Shown here: positions 9,142 to 17,058 of the stretch, piece by piece
Layout: every line of letters begins with the position of its first letter
How positions within the stretch are numbered: the first letter of the stretch is position 1
Source of the DNA: PSRF01 sp051000815
Lineage (GTDB): Bacteria; Acidobacteriota; Blastocatellia; Pyrinomonadales; Pyrinomonadaceae
DNA length: 64,000 bases
Assembly: GCA_051000815.1 (NCBI GenBank)
Contig: JBPCNX010000013.1
Coordinates: 1 to 64,000, forward strand
Direction: 5' to 3'
The notes under the pieces: model-generated
What the model saw: only the letters and a program-made list of their open reading frames with translations
The model's database searches: none
What the model was told of the DNA's origin: nothing
Program-made: the position numbers and the translations under genes

Positions 9142-10113
9142 ATGAAATCTTCCAAATTCCTGTTTCTTGTTTTGCCACTCCTTCTGGTGACCGGATGTGG
9201 TCTGGAACAAAGTAGTACGCGAGAGGCATCGCCGGGAGCGGCTAGAACATCCACCGCAAGCTCTACCACCGATAGTGAGGGCCAGATCGCCAGGAAGCAG
9301 ATCGCTGAACCGCAAAGGCAGAGTCCGATGATGCAACAGGTCTCGCTCAATCAGGCGGACCAGTCGCAATCGATGGCTGAGGCAATGAATCGCAAGATTC
9401 TGCGCAATGCCGAACTTACGCTGGAAGTTTCGGATCCCGGCGCTGCTCAACGCAAGATCACGTCGATCGCAGAATCGCTGGGCGGATTTGTCGTCACCTC
9501 TGAGTCGAAACAACGTCAAAGCGGCGAATCGGGTCAGCAGGAATTGGAAGTTAATGTGGTCGTCCGGATTCCGGCTCCGCAATTCGGTTCCGCCTTAGAC
9601 CAGATTCGTGCCGAGGGTGGTCGAGTGATTCAGGAAAAGGCCACAGGCCAGGATGTAACGGAGGAGTTCATCGACCTGGAGGCGCGCATAAAGACGCAGA
9701 AAGCGCTGGAGCTGCAATTTCTCGAGATCATGAAGCAGGCCAGGAAAGTGGCGGATGCACTCGAGGTGCAGCGTCAGATTGCCGAAGTCAGGACGGAAAT
9801 TGAGAAGCTGGAGGGCCGTAAGCGGTTCCTGGAAAACCGCGCTAGTTTGTCGACAATTACGATTAACCTGCAAACACCGTCAGCCATTGTCGTCAGCACG
9901 TCGGGATTTGGCCGGAACATCCGAGACGCAGTCGCGGATAGTGTTTCCGTCGCAGCGGGCATCGTGCTCTTTCTCATTCGATTTGTGGTCGTGATGGTTC
10001 CGATTCTTGTTTTAATCATCATTCCTGGAGGGTTGCTGACTCGTTATATTCTTCAACGCGCCAGGCAACCCACGCTTTCCTCTGAGTCAAGCTCTATTTC
10101 AGAATCAGACTAA
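9142..10113 (+). CDS. DUF4349-type lipoprotein
   Basis: This 323-residue protein has a lipoprotein signal with lipobox LVTGC (C19). A low-complexity linker follows to about residue 75. The conserved body then contains a domain resembling DUF4349: paired beta segments around KILRNAELTLEVSDPGAAQ and GRVIQEKATGQDVTEEFIDLEARI, and a coiled coil around the KVADALEVQRQIAEVRTEIE segment. One strong membrane span lies near the C-terminus (about 275-305). It is therefore probably anchored at both ends, by lipid and by helix. ATG 9142 was chosen because it begins the signal sequence. The family has no settled function. Confidence 0.8.
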   Translation: MKSSKFLFLVLPLLLVTGCGLEQSSTREASPGAARTSTASSTTDSEGQIARKQIAEPQRQSPMMQQVSLNQADQSQSMAEAMNRKILRNAELTLEVSDPGAAQRKITSIAESLGGFVVTSESKQRQSGESGQQELEVNVVVRIPAPQFGSALDQIRAEGGRVIQEKATGQDVTEEFIDLEARIKTQKALELQFLEIMKQARKVADALEVQRQIAEVRTEIEKLEGRKRFLENRASLSTITINLQTPSAIVVSTSGFGRNIRDAVADSVSVAAGIVLFLIRFVVVMVPILVLIIIPGGLLTRYILQRARQPTLSSESSSISESD

Positions 10114-10125
10114 CCTGAGGGCAAA

Positions 10126-10644
10126 GTGAATCGATTGAATCTAATTCTTGTCACCGGCTTCTTGTTGGTTATCCTGTCGGCCTGTTCCAAACCTGGCCAG
10201 AACTCCGCGACGCCGTCTCCCGAGGCGGCGAAGATTTCCTCCCAGTCGGTTGTTAAAGCCTCTGTATCGCCAGTGGAGATCAAGACTGGTGAGTCTAACG
10301 AAGCAGTCGTCAAAGTTAATACCCAGTCTGGCTACCACATCAATGCCAATCCTCCGAGCTTTGACTACCTGAAGGCAACCCAGCTTGACCTGGAAGACAC
10401 GGCAGAAATTTCCGTTGACTATATTTACTATCCCAACCCGCAAGTCAAAAAGTTTGAGTTTTCCGAACAGCCGCTGCGAGTTTACGAGGGCGAAACGCAG
10501 CTCAGAGTGATGTTGAATGCGGACAAATCGGCCCCCCAGGGCCGCCGCACCTTGCCAGCCAAACTCAACGTCCAGGCGTGCGACGATAAGGTTTGCTACC
10601 CGCCTGGAGCTATCGATCTCGTGATTCTGGTAACAATCAAGTGA
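10126..10644 (+). CDS. Lipoprotein with DsbD N-terminal-like domain
   Basis: This 172-residue lipoprotein starts at GTG with an AGGG ribosome site; the lipobox is LSAC (C20). Residues 45-172 resemble the alpha domain of DsbD/ScsB: SGYHINANPPSFDYLKATQL and the end block NVQACDDKVCYPPGAIDL, which holds the two cysteines of the CxxxxCYPP pattern. In DsbD this domain passes electrons to periplasmic thiol partners. The membrane and thioredoxin domains of DsbD are absent here, so it would have to work with another redox source or act as a binding domain. The next gene overlaps by four bases (GTGA), showing translational coupling. Confidence 0.8.
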   Translation: MNRLNLILVTGFLLVILSACSKPGQNSATPSPEAAKISSQSVVKASVSPVEIKTGESNEAVVKVNTQSGYHINANPPSFDYLKATQLDLEDTAEISVDYIYYPNPQVKKFEFSEQPLRVYEGETQLRVMLNADKSAPQGRRTLPAKLNVQACDDKVCYPPGAIDLVILVTIK

Positions 10645-10859
10645 CGACCTTCTGGCTGGTATTGGCCGGATGCTGTATTGCCGCTGCCGCAGTCTTAATT
10701 GCTCGCGGGAACTTCGACATGGCCTTTGTCGTGGCGGTCGTTGGCATGGTGTCCTGGTTCCTGAACTACCGGACGCAAATACAAAGGAGTATTGCGGCTG
10801 AAGATGCAACCTCGGAAGCAGAAACTGAAACTGAGAGAGATGAAGATCAAGATCAATAA
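10641..10859 (+). CDS. Small two-helix membrane protein
   Basis: This 72-residue ORF begins with a GTG that overlaps the previous stop codon as GTGA. It has two hydrophobic segments, about residues 4-21 (WLVLAGCCIAAAAVLIA) and 26-42 (MAFVVAVVGMVSWFL), then a highly acidic tail rich in Glu, Thr and Asp. Its reading frame overlaps the next gene by 20 bases. Coupling at both ends supports it being real. It matches no family I recognise; it may be a small accessory subunit for its lipoprotein neighbours. Confidence 0.7.
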   Translation: MTTFWLVLAGCCIAAAAVLIARGNFDMAFVVAVVGMVSWFLNYRTQIQRSIAAEDATSEAETETERDEDQDQ

Positions 10860-11385
10860 AGCCACGGTAGCCGCCATCATTTTTGGCGTGCTCTTCGTGT
10901 TGGTGCCGACTGTCAGTCTCGCAGCGGATGAAGCTGAGGTTCGCGGCACGGTCCAGAAGGTATTTCAGCAGTTGAAGTCGGGCGACTACCACGCTCTCTA
11001 CGATTCACTTCCCTCTTCCTCAAGAGCGCGGACCTCGCGGGAGCGTTTCTCCAGTGCTTTGAAACGCGCGCAAAACATGTACACACTCGATAGGATTGAT
11101 GTAGGTCAGGTTCGCCTGGCGAAAGATATCGCGGTGGTGGATACGGTCTTGTACGGGAGAGTGACCGCTCCAATCACCGCCGAAGGCAAGATTGTCGTGC
11201 AGCAGTATCTTGTGCGCGAAGACGGCAAGTGGCGGGTTGCAACGGGCGATACCGGAACGATCAAGAAGTTCCTGGCAAGTAATCCCGCGTTCCGCGCTAA
11301 GTTTCCGATTCGCCAGCCACGAGTCTACGTAAGGCAGGGCAGTAACTGGGTGGAATTCGCGCCGGGAAAACAACCTCGCCGCTGA
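10840..11385 (+). CDS. Exported protein, NTF2-like fold suspected
   Basis: This 181-residue protein has a signal peptide (1-30, ending SLAADE). The mature part starts with a helix ADEAEVRGTVQKVFQQLKSG and continues with YHALYDSLPSS and several beta strands, including IVVQQYLVREDGKWRVATGD, the order seen in NTF2-like/DUF4440-like proteins. ATG 10840 was chosen because it begins the signal peptide; the longer ORF upstream lies within the preceding gene. It is the last gene of the kinase-regulator-lipoprotein block and is followed by a terminator. Function is unknown. Confidence 0.75.
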   Translation: MKIKINKATVAAIIFGVLFVLVPTVSLAADEAEVRGTVQKVFQQLKSGDYHALYDSLPSSSRARTSRERFSSALKRAQNMYTLDRIDVGQVRLAKDIAVVDTVLYGRVTAPITAEGKIVVQQYLVREDGKWRVATGDTGTIKKFLASNPAFRAKFPIRQPRVYVRQGSNWVEFAPGKQPRR

Positions 11386-11440
11386 GTGCGCCCTGAAACA
11401 CTGAGGCTTCCCTGCTACGCTTTGGAAGGGTCCGAGCTAA

Positions 11441-11500
11441 GAGCAACACCTCAATGCAGAACCGGGAGCAGTAGCGACCAGGTGTGGTGCTCTCCTTTTA
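11441..11500 (+). terminator. Probable terminator of the 6-11.4 kb gene block
   Basis: A stem of GAGCA/TGCTC and CACCT/AGGTG separated by small bulges is followed by TCCTTTTATAA. The loop holds ACCGGGAGCAGTAGCGACC, similar to the arm of the MITE-like repeat at 14202-14374, so the terminator may derive from that repeat. Confidence 0.55.
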
Positions 11501-11530
11501 TAACCACTTTCGTTTAACCTGCTCCAATAC

Positions 11531-11782
11531 TTAAGTCAGGAGCAGATCGTCAAAAGACAGCTGAGCATCGTCCACGATCTCGTTAAACTCCCCGTGACGG
11601 ATCCGGGAGCGCGGCACATCGAGGGCCTCACGTACGGCATCAAGATGAAACCGGATAATTTTAGGGGTCACACGCACGGAAGGGATGCGACGCTTGCGAG
11701 CAAGTCGTCGGACGGTTGACTCGCTAACCTGCAGAACCTTCGCAAGCTGGCGAGCAGTAAGGAACTCTTCACGCTCTTCCAT
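11531..11782 (-). CDS. Excisionase-family helix-turn-helix protein
   Basis: This 83-residue protein has an N-terminal winged HTH of the excisionase/HTH_17 type: FLTARQLAKVLQVSESTVRRLARKRRIPSVRV, then a segment that usually ends the domain (IIRFHLDAVREAL). The C-terminal 25 residues are acidic. Such proteins bind DNA and serve as excisionases in mobile elements or as small regulators. No integrase or phage gene is nearby, so a regulatory role is more likely than excision. It is alone on the minus strand beside the carboxypeptidase-regulatory gene. Confidence 0.85.
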   Translation of the reverse strand: MEEREEFLTARQLAKVLQVSESTVRRLARKRRIPSVRVTPKIIRFHLDAVREALDVPRSRIRHGEFNEIVDDAQLSFDDLLLT

Positions 11783-11924
11783 TGTGCCTGATGCGTCTTA
11801 TCCTAACGCAGCCAGCCGCACCAACCAAACAATAAAACATGGCCGAGTGGTATTCCGATTATTTGGAATTAAGAGGACGATCCACGAATCAGCTGGATGA
11901 AGTTAATCTGGTTCTTTGAGGACT

Positions 11925-12551
11925 TCACTTCGGCGATGCGACTAATGAAATGGCGATGCGATAAACCGCGGCGCCGTCTATCTCAACATCGCCGCTTGCT
12001 GGTTCAGCGCCACCGACTTTTGCCGTAATGCGGTATTTGCCGGGTTCCGGAGTCAGCCGGAATACAAACGAACCTGTTTCGGTGGTAATGCGACCGTCAA
12101 TCTTTTTCGTGGAACCGTCGTCGAGAATTTTTGCCAGTTCAACTCTTGCGCCCGGGACGCTTCTGCCACTGGGACTAAAAACACTGCCGCGAATAAAAGC
12201 AATTGAACCTTCGTCGACCGTCAGCACCAGGCGATCTCCCAGCGAGCGGGTCTTTCCGGATTTCACTTCGACACTTTCAATTGTGCCCACGCTCAAACCC
12301 GGCTTCCGAAACGTCAGTCCGTAAATTCCCGGGGGCAGACTCTGAATTATAAAAGAGCCGTTCTTATCAGTTGCCACGCGAGTGACTTCCCGCTCCCCTT
12401 TCCGTACAACGACAGCGACACCTGCCGCAGTGCCCGTCTCGACCTTCACCTTGCCCTTGATACTTCCGGTCGAACGATCCTGTGCGCCCGCAACGATCGC
12501 CAGGGCGAGGACTGCAAGCAAGGCCAGCATTAACGTTCCAGCTTTCACCAA
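11925..12551 (-). CDS. Secreted protein with carboxypeptidase regulatory-like domains
   Basis: This 208-residue protein has a signal peptide (1-23, ending VAGAQ). The mature part contains two Ig-like carboxypeptidase regulatory (CarboxypepD_reg/Cna-B type) modules: about 30-105 (GSIKGKVKVETGTAAGVAVV, IIQSLPPGIYGLTFRKPGL) and 115-205 (IRGSVFSPSGRSVPGARVEL, FRLTPEPGKYRITAKVGG). These are stable beta sandwiches found in cell-surface and periplasmic proteins, and as the N-terminal domain of the Oar-like receptor at 43.2-47.0 kb. No catalytic domain is attached. Probable periplasmic structural or binding protein. Confidence 0.85.
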   Translation of the reverse strand: MVKAGTLMLALLAVLALAIVAGAQDRSTGSIKGKVKVETGTAAGVAVVVRKGEREVTRVATDKNGSFIIQSLPPGIYGLTFRKPGLSVGTIESVEVKSGKTRSLGDRLVLTVDEGSIAFIRGSVFSPSGRSVPGARVELAKILDDGSTKKIDGRITTETGSFVFRLTPEPGKYRITAKVGGAEPASGDVEIDGAAVYRIAISLVASPK

Positions 12552-12859
12552 TAACCTCCGAATCTAACCCGTCGGCCAACGCAATATATCACCGCTTGCG
12601 AAACAGCAGGAATGCCGTAAATCCGTCGAGGCAGCCTGTTTCTGCGGCCGCAAACCAGTACTCTGCGCGCGCGAATTGTTTCGGTTACAAGTGCCGTAGT
12701 TAGGGCACCACAACCTTGATGCCCGGAATTGCTCCAGCTGTTGCCCATTGCTGCGTTGGTGACCGCCCCTGAGTTCGTATAATCTTCTGCCGGAATCAGC
12801 CATCCTAACCAAATGGATTTTTAGGCATCTAAAGATCGACCTTCATCGTTGTATCGATT
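12552..12859. other. Intergenic region with one promoter candidate
   Basis: The 308-bp spacer between divergent genes has no credible coding frame. It contains the plus-strand promoter at 12756-12783; otherwise I see nothing recognisable. Confidence 0.4.
12756..12783 (+). promoter_or_regulatory. Promoter candidate for the VWFA gene
   Basis: A perfect TATAAT at 12778-12783 is preceded, 16 bp upstream, by TTGGTG, which keeps the TTG of the -35 consensus. Transcription would start near 12790, about 70 bases before the GTG start of the VWFA gene. Confidence 0.5.
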
Positions 12860-13924
12860 GTGAACTTTATTAACGATCACAGCCCAACTCCGCTCCGCAT
12901 GATTGTGGGGCTCGTGTTTCTGGTGCTCGCCTGGCACAACTCGTTCAGCTGTTTCGCCCAGGATCCCGCGGCTGCACAGCGGCCGCGCAAGGTGTTCACT
13001 GCGGAGCCTGAACAACCGGACGACATTCTGCGAATCGATACGGACCTCGTTTCCGTGGACGTCTCCGTAACCGACAGCGAAGGAAAGCCGGTGCGAAACC
13101 TCGCGAAGGGCGACTTCAAGCTTTTTGCTGACGGGCAGGAGCAGCCGCTGTCTTTTTTTCAGGTCGAACGTCGTATCGGACCACCGCGTCCCCTCGCAAT
13201 CGTGTTTGCGGTCGACATTTCCGGCAGTATGACGCCGGATGAGATCACGCGACTACGCAGCGCCCTCCGTGTTTTTTCCGCTAGCGTTGCCGATCAGCAG
13301 GCTGTCTATGCGGTGATGGCCTTTGGGATGAACGTCAAAACTCTACAACGCTTTACTACGGAGCCGGAAAAACTGGATCGGGCGCTGGAACGCATCGCTC
13401 GCGAACCAAACGGATTGTCAACGCACACTTACGATGCGGTCGATGATGCGATTCGCCTTCTCGTCCGCCAGGCTCCGCGCACGCGCGACCGGCGCATAGT
13501 GAAGCGCGCGGTGATTGTGGTAACCGATGGCTTTCCCGTCGGCGACACCGTTTCAGCCCAAACCGTTATCGAGCGTGCAAATGATGCTCAGGTGAGTGTC
13601 TACACGGTCACGCTGCCGTCATACTCAAGAGTGATGACCGCGGTTGCGCAGACGCCATTACCGACACCGCTTGATGTCAGTGAGTTGGCTGAGCGCACCG
13701 GGGGTAGGAACCTCTATGCAGATCAAAAAGATTATCAGGGACTCTTCCGCGCGTTAGCGGAAGAAGTAACAGCCAGCTATGTGCTGGCGTTCTACCCTGC
13801 TGAAGAAAAACGTCGTGATGGGCAGTTTCACCCGATTAACGTTCAAGGTCCGAACGGCTTGACTGTGAGGCAAAGCCGTTCGGGATATCAGGCGCAGGAA
13901 GGAAACAATCGGAAGCAGCGGTAG
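12860..13924 (+). CDS. Secreted VWFA-related protein (acidobacterial type)
   Basis: This 354-residue exported protein carries a von Willebrand factor A domain with MIDAS residues D119-I-S121-G-S123 (VFAVDISGSMTPDE). A beta-rich segment before it (IDTDLVSVDVSVTDSEGKPV, DFKLFADGQEQPLSFF) matches the VWFA-related family expanded in Acidobacteriota (the TIGR03436 type). The signal peptide ends near CFAQD. GTG 12860 gives the longest form; ATG 12899, which begins the hydrophobic core, is an equally good start. It likely binds a metal-dependent protein ligand outside the cytoplasm; the partner is unknown. A promoter with perfect -10 lies upstream. Confidence 0.85.
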   Translation: MNFINDHSPTPLRMIVGLVFLVLAWHNSFSCFAQDPAAAQRPRKVFTAEPEQPDDILRIDTDLVSVDVSVTDSEGKPVRNLAKGDFKLFADGQEQPLSFFQVERRIGPPRPLAIVFAVDISGSMTPDEITRLRSALRVFSASVADQQAVYAVMAFGMNVKTLQRFTTEPEKLDRALERIAREPNGLSTHTYDAVDDAIRLLVRQAPRTRDRRIVKRAVIVVTDGFPVGDTVSAQTVIERANDAQVSVYTVTLPSYSRVMTAVAQTPLPTPLDVSELAERTGGRNLYADQKDYQGLFRALAEEVTASYVLAFYPAEEKRRDGQFHPINVQGPNGLTVRQSRSGYQAQEGNNRKQR

Positions 13925-13964
13925 CGAGAAGGCAGCCTACACACTGCTGCTGCGAAGTTTCATT

Positions 13965-14150
13965 TTAAAGTTCGTCTTCGTCTTCGTCGTCGTCCAGATC
14001 GTCCTCTTCCACTATGTCGAGTTCCAGCGGATCAAGTCCGACCACTTCCAGTTCAGTTCCACAATCTTCACATGAGACCGTCTCGCCCTTGTCTGTGTCC
14101 ACATCCACATGAACATCAGCGTCACATTCCGGGCAGGTTCCTGTCGGCAC
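13965..14150 (-). CDS. LysW-like zinc-ribbon protein without terminal glutamate
   Basis: This 61-residue acidic protein closely follows LysW/ArgW amino-group carrier proteins: TCPECDADVHVDVDTDKGE, then VSCEDCGTELEVVGLDPLEL. The zinc cysteines C6, C9, C27 and C30 are all present. LysW proteins end in Glu (EDWGE type), whose gamma-carboxylate carries the amino-acid substrate. Here the tail is DDDEDEDEL, ending in Leu, and no LysX, LysZ, LysY or LysJ gene is in the window, which instead encodes the DAP lysine pathway. So it either needs C-terminal trimming or has another role as a small zinc protein. It is convergent with the VWFA gene. Confidence 0.85.
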   Translation of the reverse strand: MPTGTCPECDADVHVDVDTDKGETVSCEDCGTELEVVGLDPLELDIVEEDDLDDDEDEDEL

Positions 14151-14201
14151 TTTTTCTACCTCCGGCGCAAGATATTTGTTTTGAAGTGCAACACGCCGAT
14201 G

Positions 14202-14374
14202 CGCAATGAGCAGTTACAGTACGGGAGCGGTAGCGACCGCACTCCCCGCCACTAAGAACAAGAAGCAATAAACCGATAGTCAGCGACTGAGGGTGTATTG
14301 GTGCATCATTTCATGAATGATTCTGTCGCTTGAGTGCGGTCGCTACCGCTCCCGTACTGTAATTGCTCGTTGCG
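14202..14374. repeat. MITE-like element with 43-bp terminal inverted repeats
   Basis: The arms 14202-14244 and 14332-14374 are inverted copies of each other with only 2 differences in 43 bp. They contain ACGGGAGCGGTAGCGACCGC. The 87-bp centre has no ORF. The size (173 bp), long near-perfect ends and lack of coding capacity fit a miniature inverted-repeat element. A diverged part of the arm recurs at 11461-11480. The ORF crossing the right arm shows no coding character. Confidence 0.8.
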
Positions 14375-14623
14375 ATACTCTGTTGACACTTCCTATTTGA
14401 ATCTGCGTACGACAATCTAACTGCCGCTGCTGGATTTTGCAACAGTCTTTATTTGTACTGACTTTTGCCAAATGCTGCTTCGCAATTCCACCGATCTGGG
14501 CCACATCAGCATGATTTTCCCGAAAAGTATCACGGAAATTTGTCTTGCTTTTGAAGTTGGCTTGGCGGACGATGCAAACGTCCTGTTGGTTGGCAGTAAC
14601 GGACAAGGGGCTAGAGAAAACTC

Positions 14624-17032
14624 ATGAAAGTACTCCGAACCGTTGGCCTATTCTTATTGGCATTCGCGTTCATCACGAACACGACGCTTGCGCAACGCCG
14701 CCGCGCAGGCGCACAGAGAACTCCCGCAGCGCCGCCGGTTCAGCCAGCGGTAACTTTTGACAACCTTCTTTCTGAAGACAGTTACAAAATCTATTGTGAG
14801 GTGCGGGTTGTTGGTCAATTACTTCGTTCACAGTCGTTTAATGACATCATCGATCCAATAATGAAGCTGGCAGCGCCGCCGAAGGAATTTAAGACCCTCA
14901 TGAAGTGGCTTAACTCCGAGTCGGACGCGCTGATGACTTCGCGCATGCTTGTCGCTTCCTGGCCGTCGAGACCAAAGTTGCCGAACGTCCTGTTTGCGAT
15001 TGAGTTTGGGTCCGCGGAGGAGGCGCAGAAATTTGAACCGCGACTGAAGACCTTTCTCCTCCAGTTTTTACCAACGCCAACGCCTGAGAGTTCGCCCCGG
15101 CCTGGTGGTGGCGCTAACTCAGGCAAGAATGCGACCCGAAATTCGGAACTGGGAGACGATGAGGATGCGAAGCCAAAAAAGACGCTTCCGCCGTACGTGG
15201 TGAAACAATCGGGCGCTCTTATTTTTATTAGCGACGTAACCTTCAACTTCAAGACCCTGCGCCCGGCTGGCAGCAAACTATTTACGGAAGACCAAAACTT
15301 TCGACGAGTGCATGACAGATTCGTCACTGAATCGGTTTTGGTTTACGTGGATTCAGGCGCGATGGAGCGAGAGGAACAAGAGCGACGCCGACAATATGAG
15401 GACGAGGAGCAGAAACGAATCGAGGCGGAGGCGGCCAACCCGCCTAAAGCCGACGCGGAGGAAAGCACAGCGGAAGTTGCGCCCGACGCGGACGTTCAGA
15501 ATTCGGTTGTACCCGTTTCAGAAGCGCCTGATCCGGATGTCATTCCGCAACGCCAAACGGAGACGGCTCAAGCGACCCTCATCGCGGCCGATGGTTCTGA
15601 AGGTTCTGCACCTCCGCCAGACGTGGCTGGTCAGGCATTTGGTTCTCTGGCAAGACTCCTTTTTGGTGGTCGCACCATTTGGCCCGGAGGGGTTGGGGCC
15701 GCGCTGGCTTTCGAACCTGATTCTTACTCGCTGCGCGTGTTGCTCGTGAACGAACCCGGTGTTCGCGCCAGTGCGATACCGTTCATGCCGCAGCTTGTTT
15801 CAGGCCCGCCCCTCACTCCCGAGTCTCCTTCGGTTTTTCCCTCCGACACCGAGTTCTTCGTTACACTCTCGCTTGACTACCCGCAAATCTATGAAGGGCT
15901 GGTCAACGCGATCAGGCATGACGCAGCGCGAGCGGGGATCAACGTGCCGGCAAGAGACGCCTCCATGGAATCACCCTTTTCGGTTTACGAGCGGCAATCC
16001 GGGATCAAGATCAAAGATGATCTGATTCCCTTGCTTGGTAACGAGATCGCACTCAGCCTGCCAATGCAAACGCTGGATGTTGGGCCGGGTCCCGCTGCTC
16101 CTAATCCCCAACTGAAGCAATCTGCCGAGCCCGACTCAACAAAGAACGCATCTGCACCTGAAGCACCTAATCCCGTAATCGCAATCTCGATAAAAGATCG
16201 GGAAGGCGTGCGCCTGCTGCTTCCCAAGCTGATCGATTCGTTTGGCCTAAAAGGCGCCAGTCTCCTGGCGCAGACTGAGAAGCGTGGTGATACAGAAGTT
16301 GTTACCTATGCAAACGCCTTCTCATACGCGTTTGTTGGTAACTTCCTGCTCGTTTCACCCGATCCAAAGGCCCTCCGCCATGTTGTCGACTCTTACTTGA
16401 ATCACGAAACCCTGGCTTCGGATAGTCATTTCCGCAATTACACGCGCTGGCAGTCGCGCCAGGTGCTGGGACAGCTCTATGTGTCGCCGGCGCTAATGAG
16501 CAGTTACAGCGCCTTTGCCCGCACGCTGGATTCATCTATCACAGATCAGCTTCGTGAATTACTGTCGCGGCTAAGTCCCACCCCCGAACCAGTCACCTAT
16601 GCTCTCTCTAATGAAGGACAGGGACCGCTTCACGAACTGCGCGTGCCAAAGAACCTTGCGCTGCTCATGATTGCCGGCATGTCTGGCTCGAACAGCCAGG
16701 CTTCTGGGCCCTTGGCAAATGAGTCCCTCGTTAAAGGTACCTTACGGACAATCGTCAGCGCCGAGATGACCTACAAGGCAACTACAGGCGATGGCAGCTA
16801 TGGCAGCAAGGATCAGCTAATCGCGAACGGACTGATCACGAAAAATGTGTTTGAGCAGCATGGATATAGAATTGAGCTGAGTGTCGGCGGGTCGGGATTT
16901 GAAGCGCGCGCCATGCCGCTGGAATATGGCAAGACCGGCAAGATGTCTTTCTTCGTTGATGAGACCGGCGTCATGAGGAGCGGGGATCATGGCGGCGGTC
17001 CAGCCACGGTCGCTGACGATCCTCTGAAGTAG
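14624..17032 (+). CDS. Large secreted protein, DUF3352-like, pilin-like tail
   Basis: This 802-residue protein has a signal peptide (1-24, ending TLAQR). Its body alternates conserved alpha/beta segments with low-complexity linkers (Pro/Gly at about 165-185, Glu/Ala at 245-325). Blocks such as GIKIKDDLIPLLGNEIALSL, PVIAISIKDREGVRLLLPKL and AYAFVGNFLLVSPDPKAL-type strands resemble DUF3352 proteins. The last 100 residues (around LRTIVSAEMTYKATTGDGSY and DQLIANGLI) resemble the C-terminal half of acidobacterial type IV pilin-like proteins but lack the N-terminal pilin helix. It stands alone after the MITE-like repeat. No function can be assigned. Confidence 0.75.
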   Translation: MKVLRTVGLFLLAFAFITNTTLAQRRRAGAQRTPAAPPVQPAVTFDNLLSEDSYKIYCEVRVVGQLLRSQSFNDIIDPIMKLAAPPKEFKTLMKWLNSESDALMTSRMLVASWPSRPKLPNVLFAIEFGSAEEAQKFEPRLKTFLLQFLPTPTPESSPRPGGGANSGKNATRNSELGDDEDAKPKKTLPPYVVKQSGALIFISDVTFNFKTLRPAGSKLFTEDQNFRRVHDRFVTESVLVYVDSGAMEREEQERRRQYEDEEQKRIEAEAANPPKADAEESTAEVAPDADVQNSVVPVSEAPDPDVIPQRQTETAQATLIAADGSEGSAPPPDVAGQAFGSLARLLFGGRTIWPGGVGAALAFEPDSYSLRVLLVNEPGVRASAIPFMPQLVSGPPLTPESPSVFPSDTEFFVTLSLDYPQIYEGLVNAIRHDAARAGINVPARDASMESPFSVYERQSGIKIKDDLIPLLGNEIALSLPMQTLDVGPGPAAPNPQLKQSAEPDSTKNASAPEAPNPVIAISIKDREGVRLLLPKLIDSFGLKGASLLAQTEKRGDTEVVTYANAFSYAFVGNFLLVSPDPKALRHVVDSYLNHETLASDSHFRNYTRWQSRQVLGQLYVSPALMSSYSAFARTLDSSITDQLRELLSRLSPTPEPVTYALSNEGQGPLHELRVPKNLALLMIAGMSGSNSQASGPLANESLVKGTLRTIVSAEMTYKATTGDGSYGSKDQLIANGLITKNVFEQHGYRIELSVGGSGFEARAMPLEYGKTGKMSFFVDETGVMRSGDHGGGPATVADDPLK

Positions 17033-17058
17033 TCCTGAATGGCGAATCGCAGGTTGCG

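Noticed and set aside
12564..12812. 82-residue minus-strand ORF before the carboxypeptidase-regulatory gene
   Set aside because: No ribosome site or domain; it overlaps the plus-strand promoter region and its composition is not gene-like.
13965..14150. Evidence for the LysW-dependent lysine pathway
   Set aside because: No LysX, LysY, LysZ or LysJ gene is in the window, the tail lacks the carrier Glu, and a full DAP operon is present.
14343..14606. 87-residue minus-strand ORF beside the MITE-like repeat
   Set aside because: It runs out of the repeat arm, has no ribosome site and no recognisable domain.
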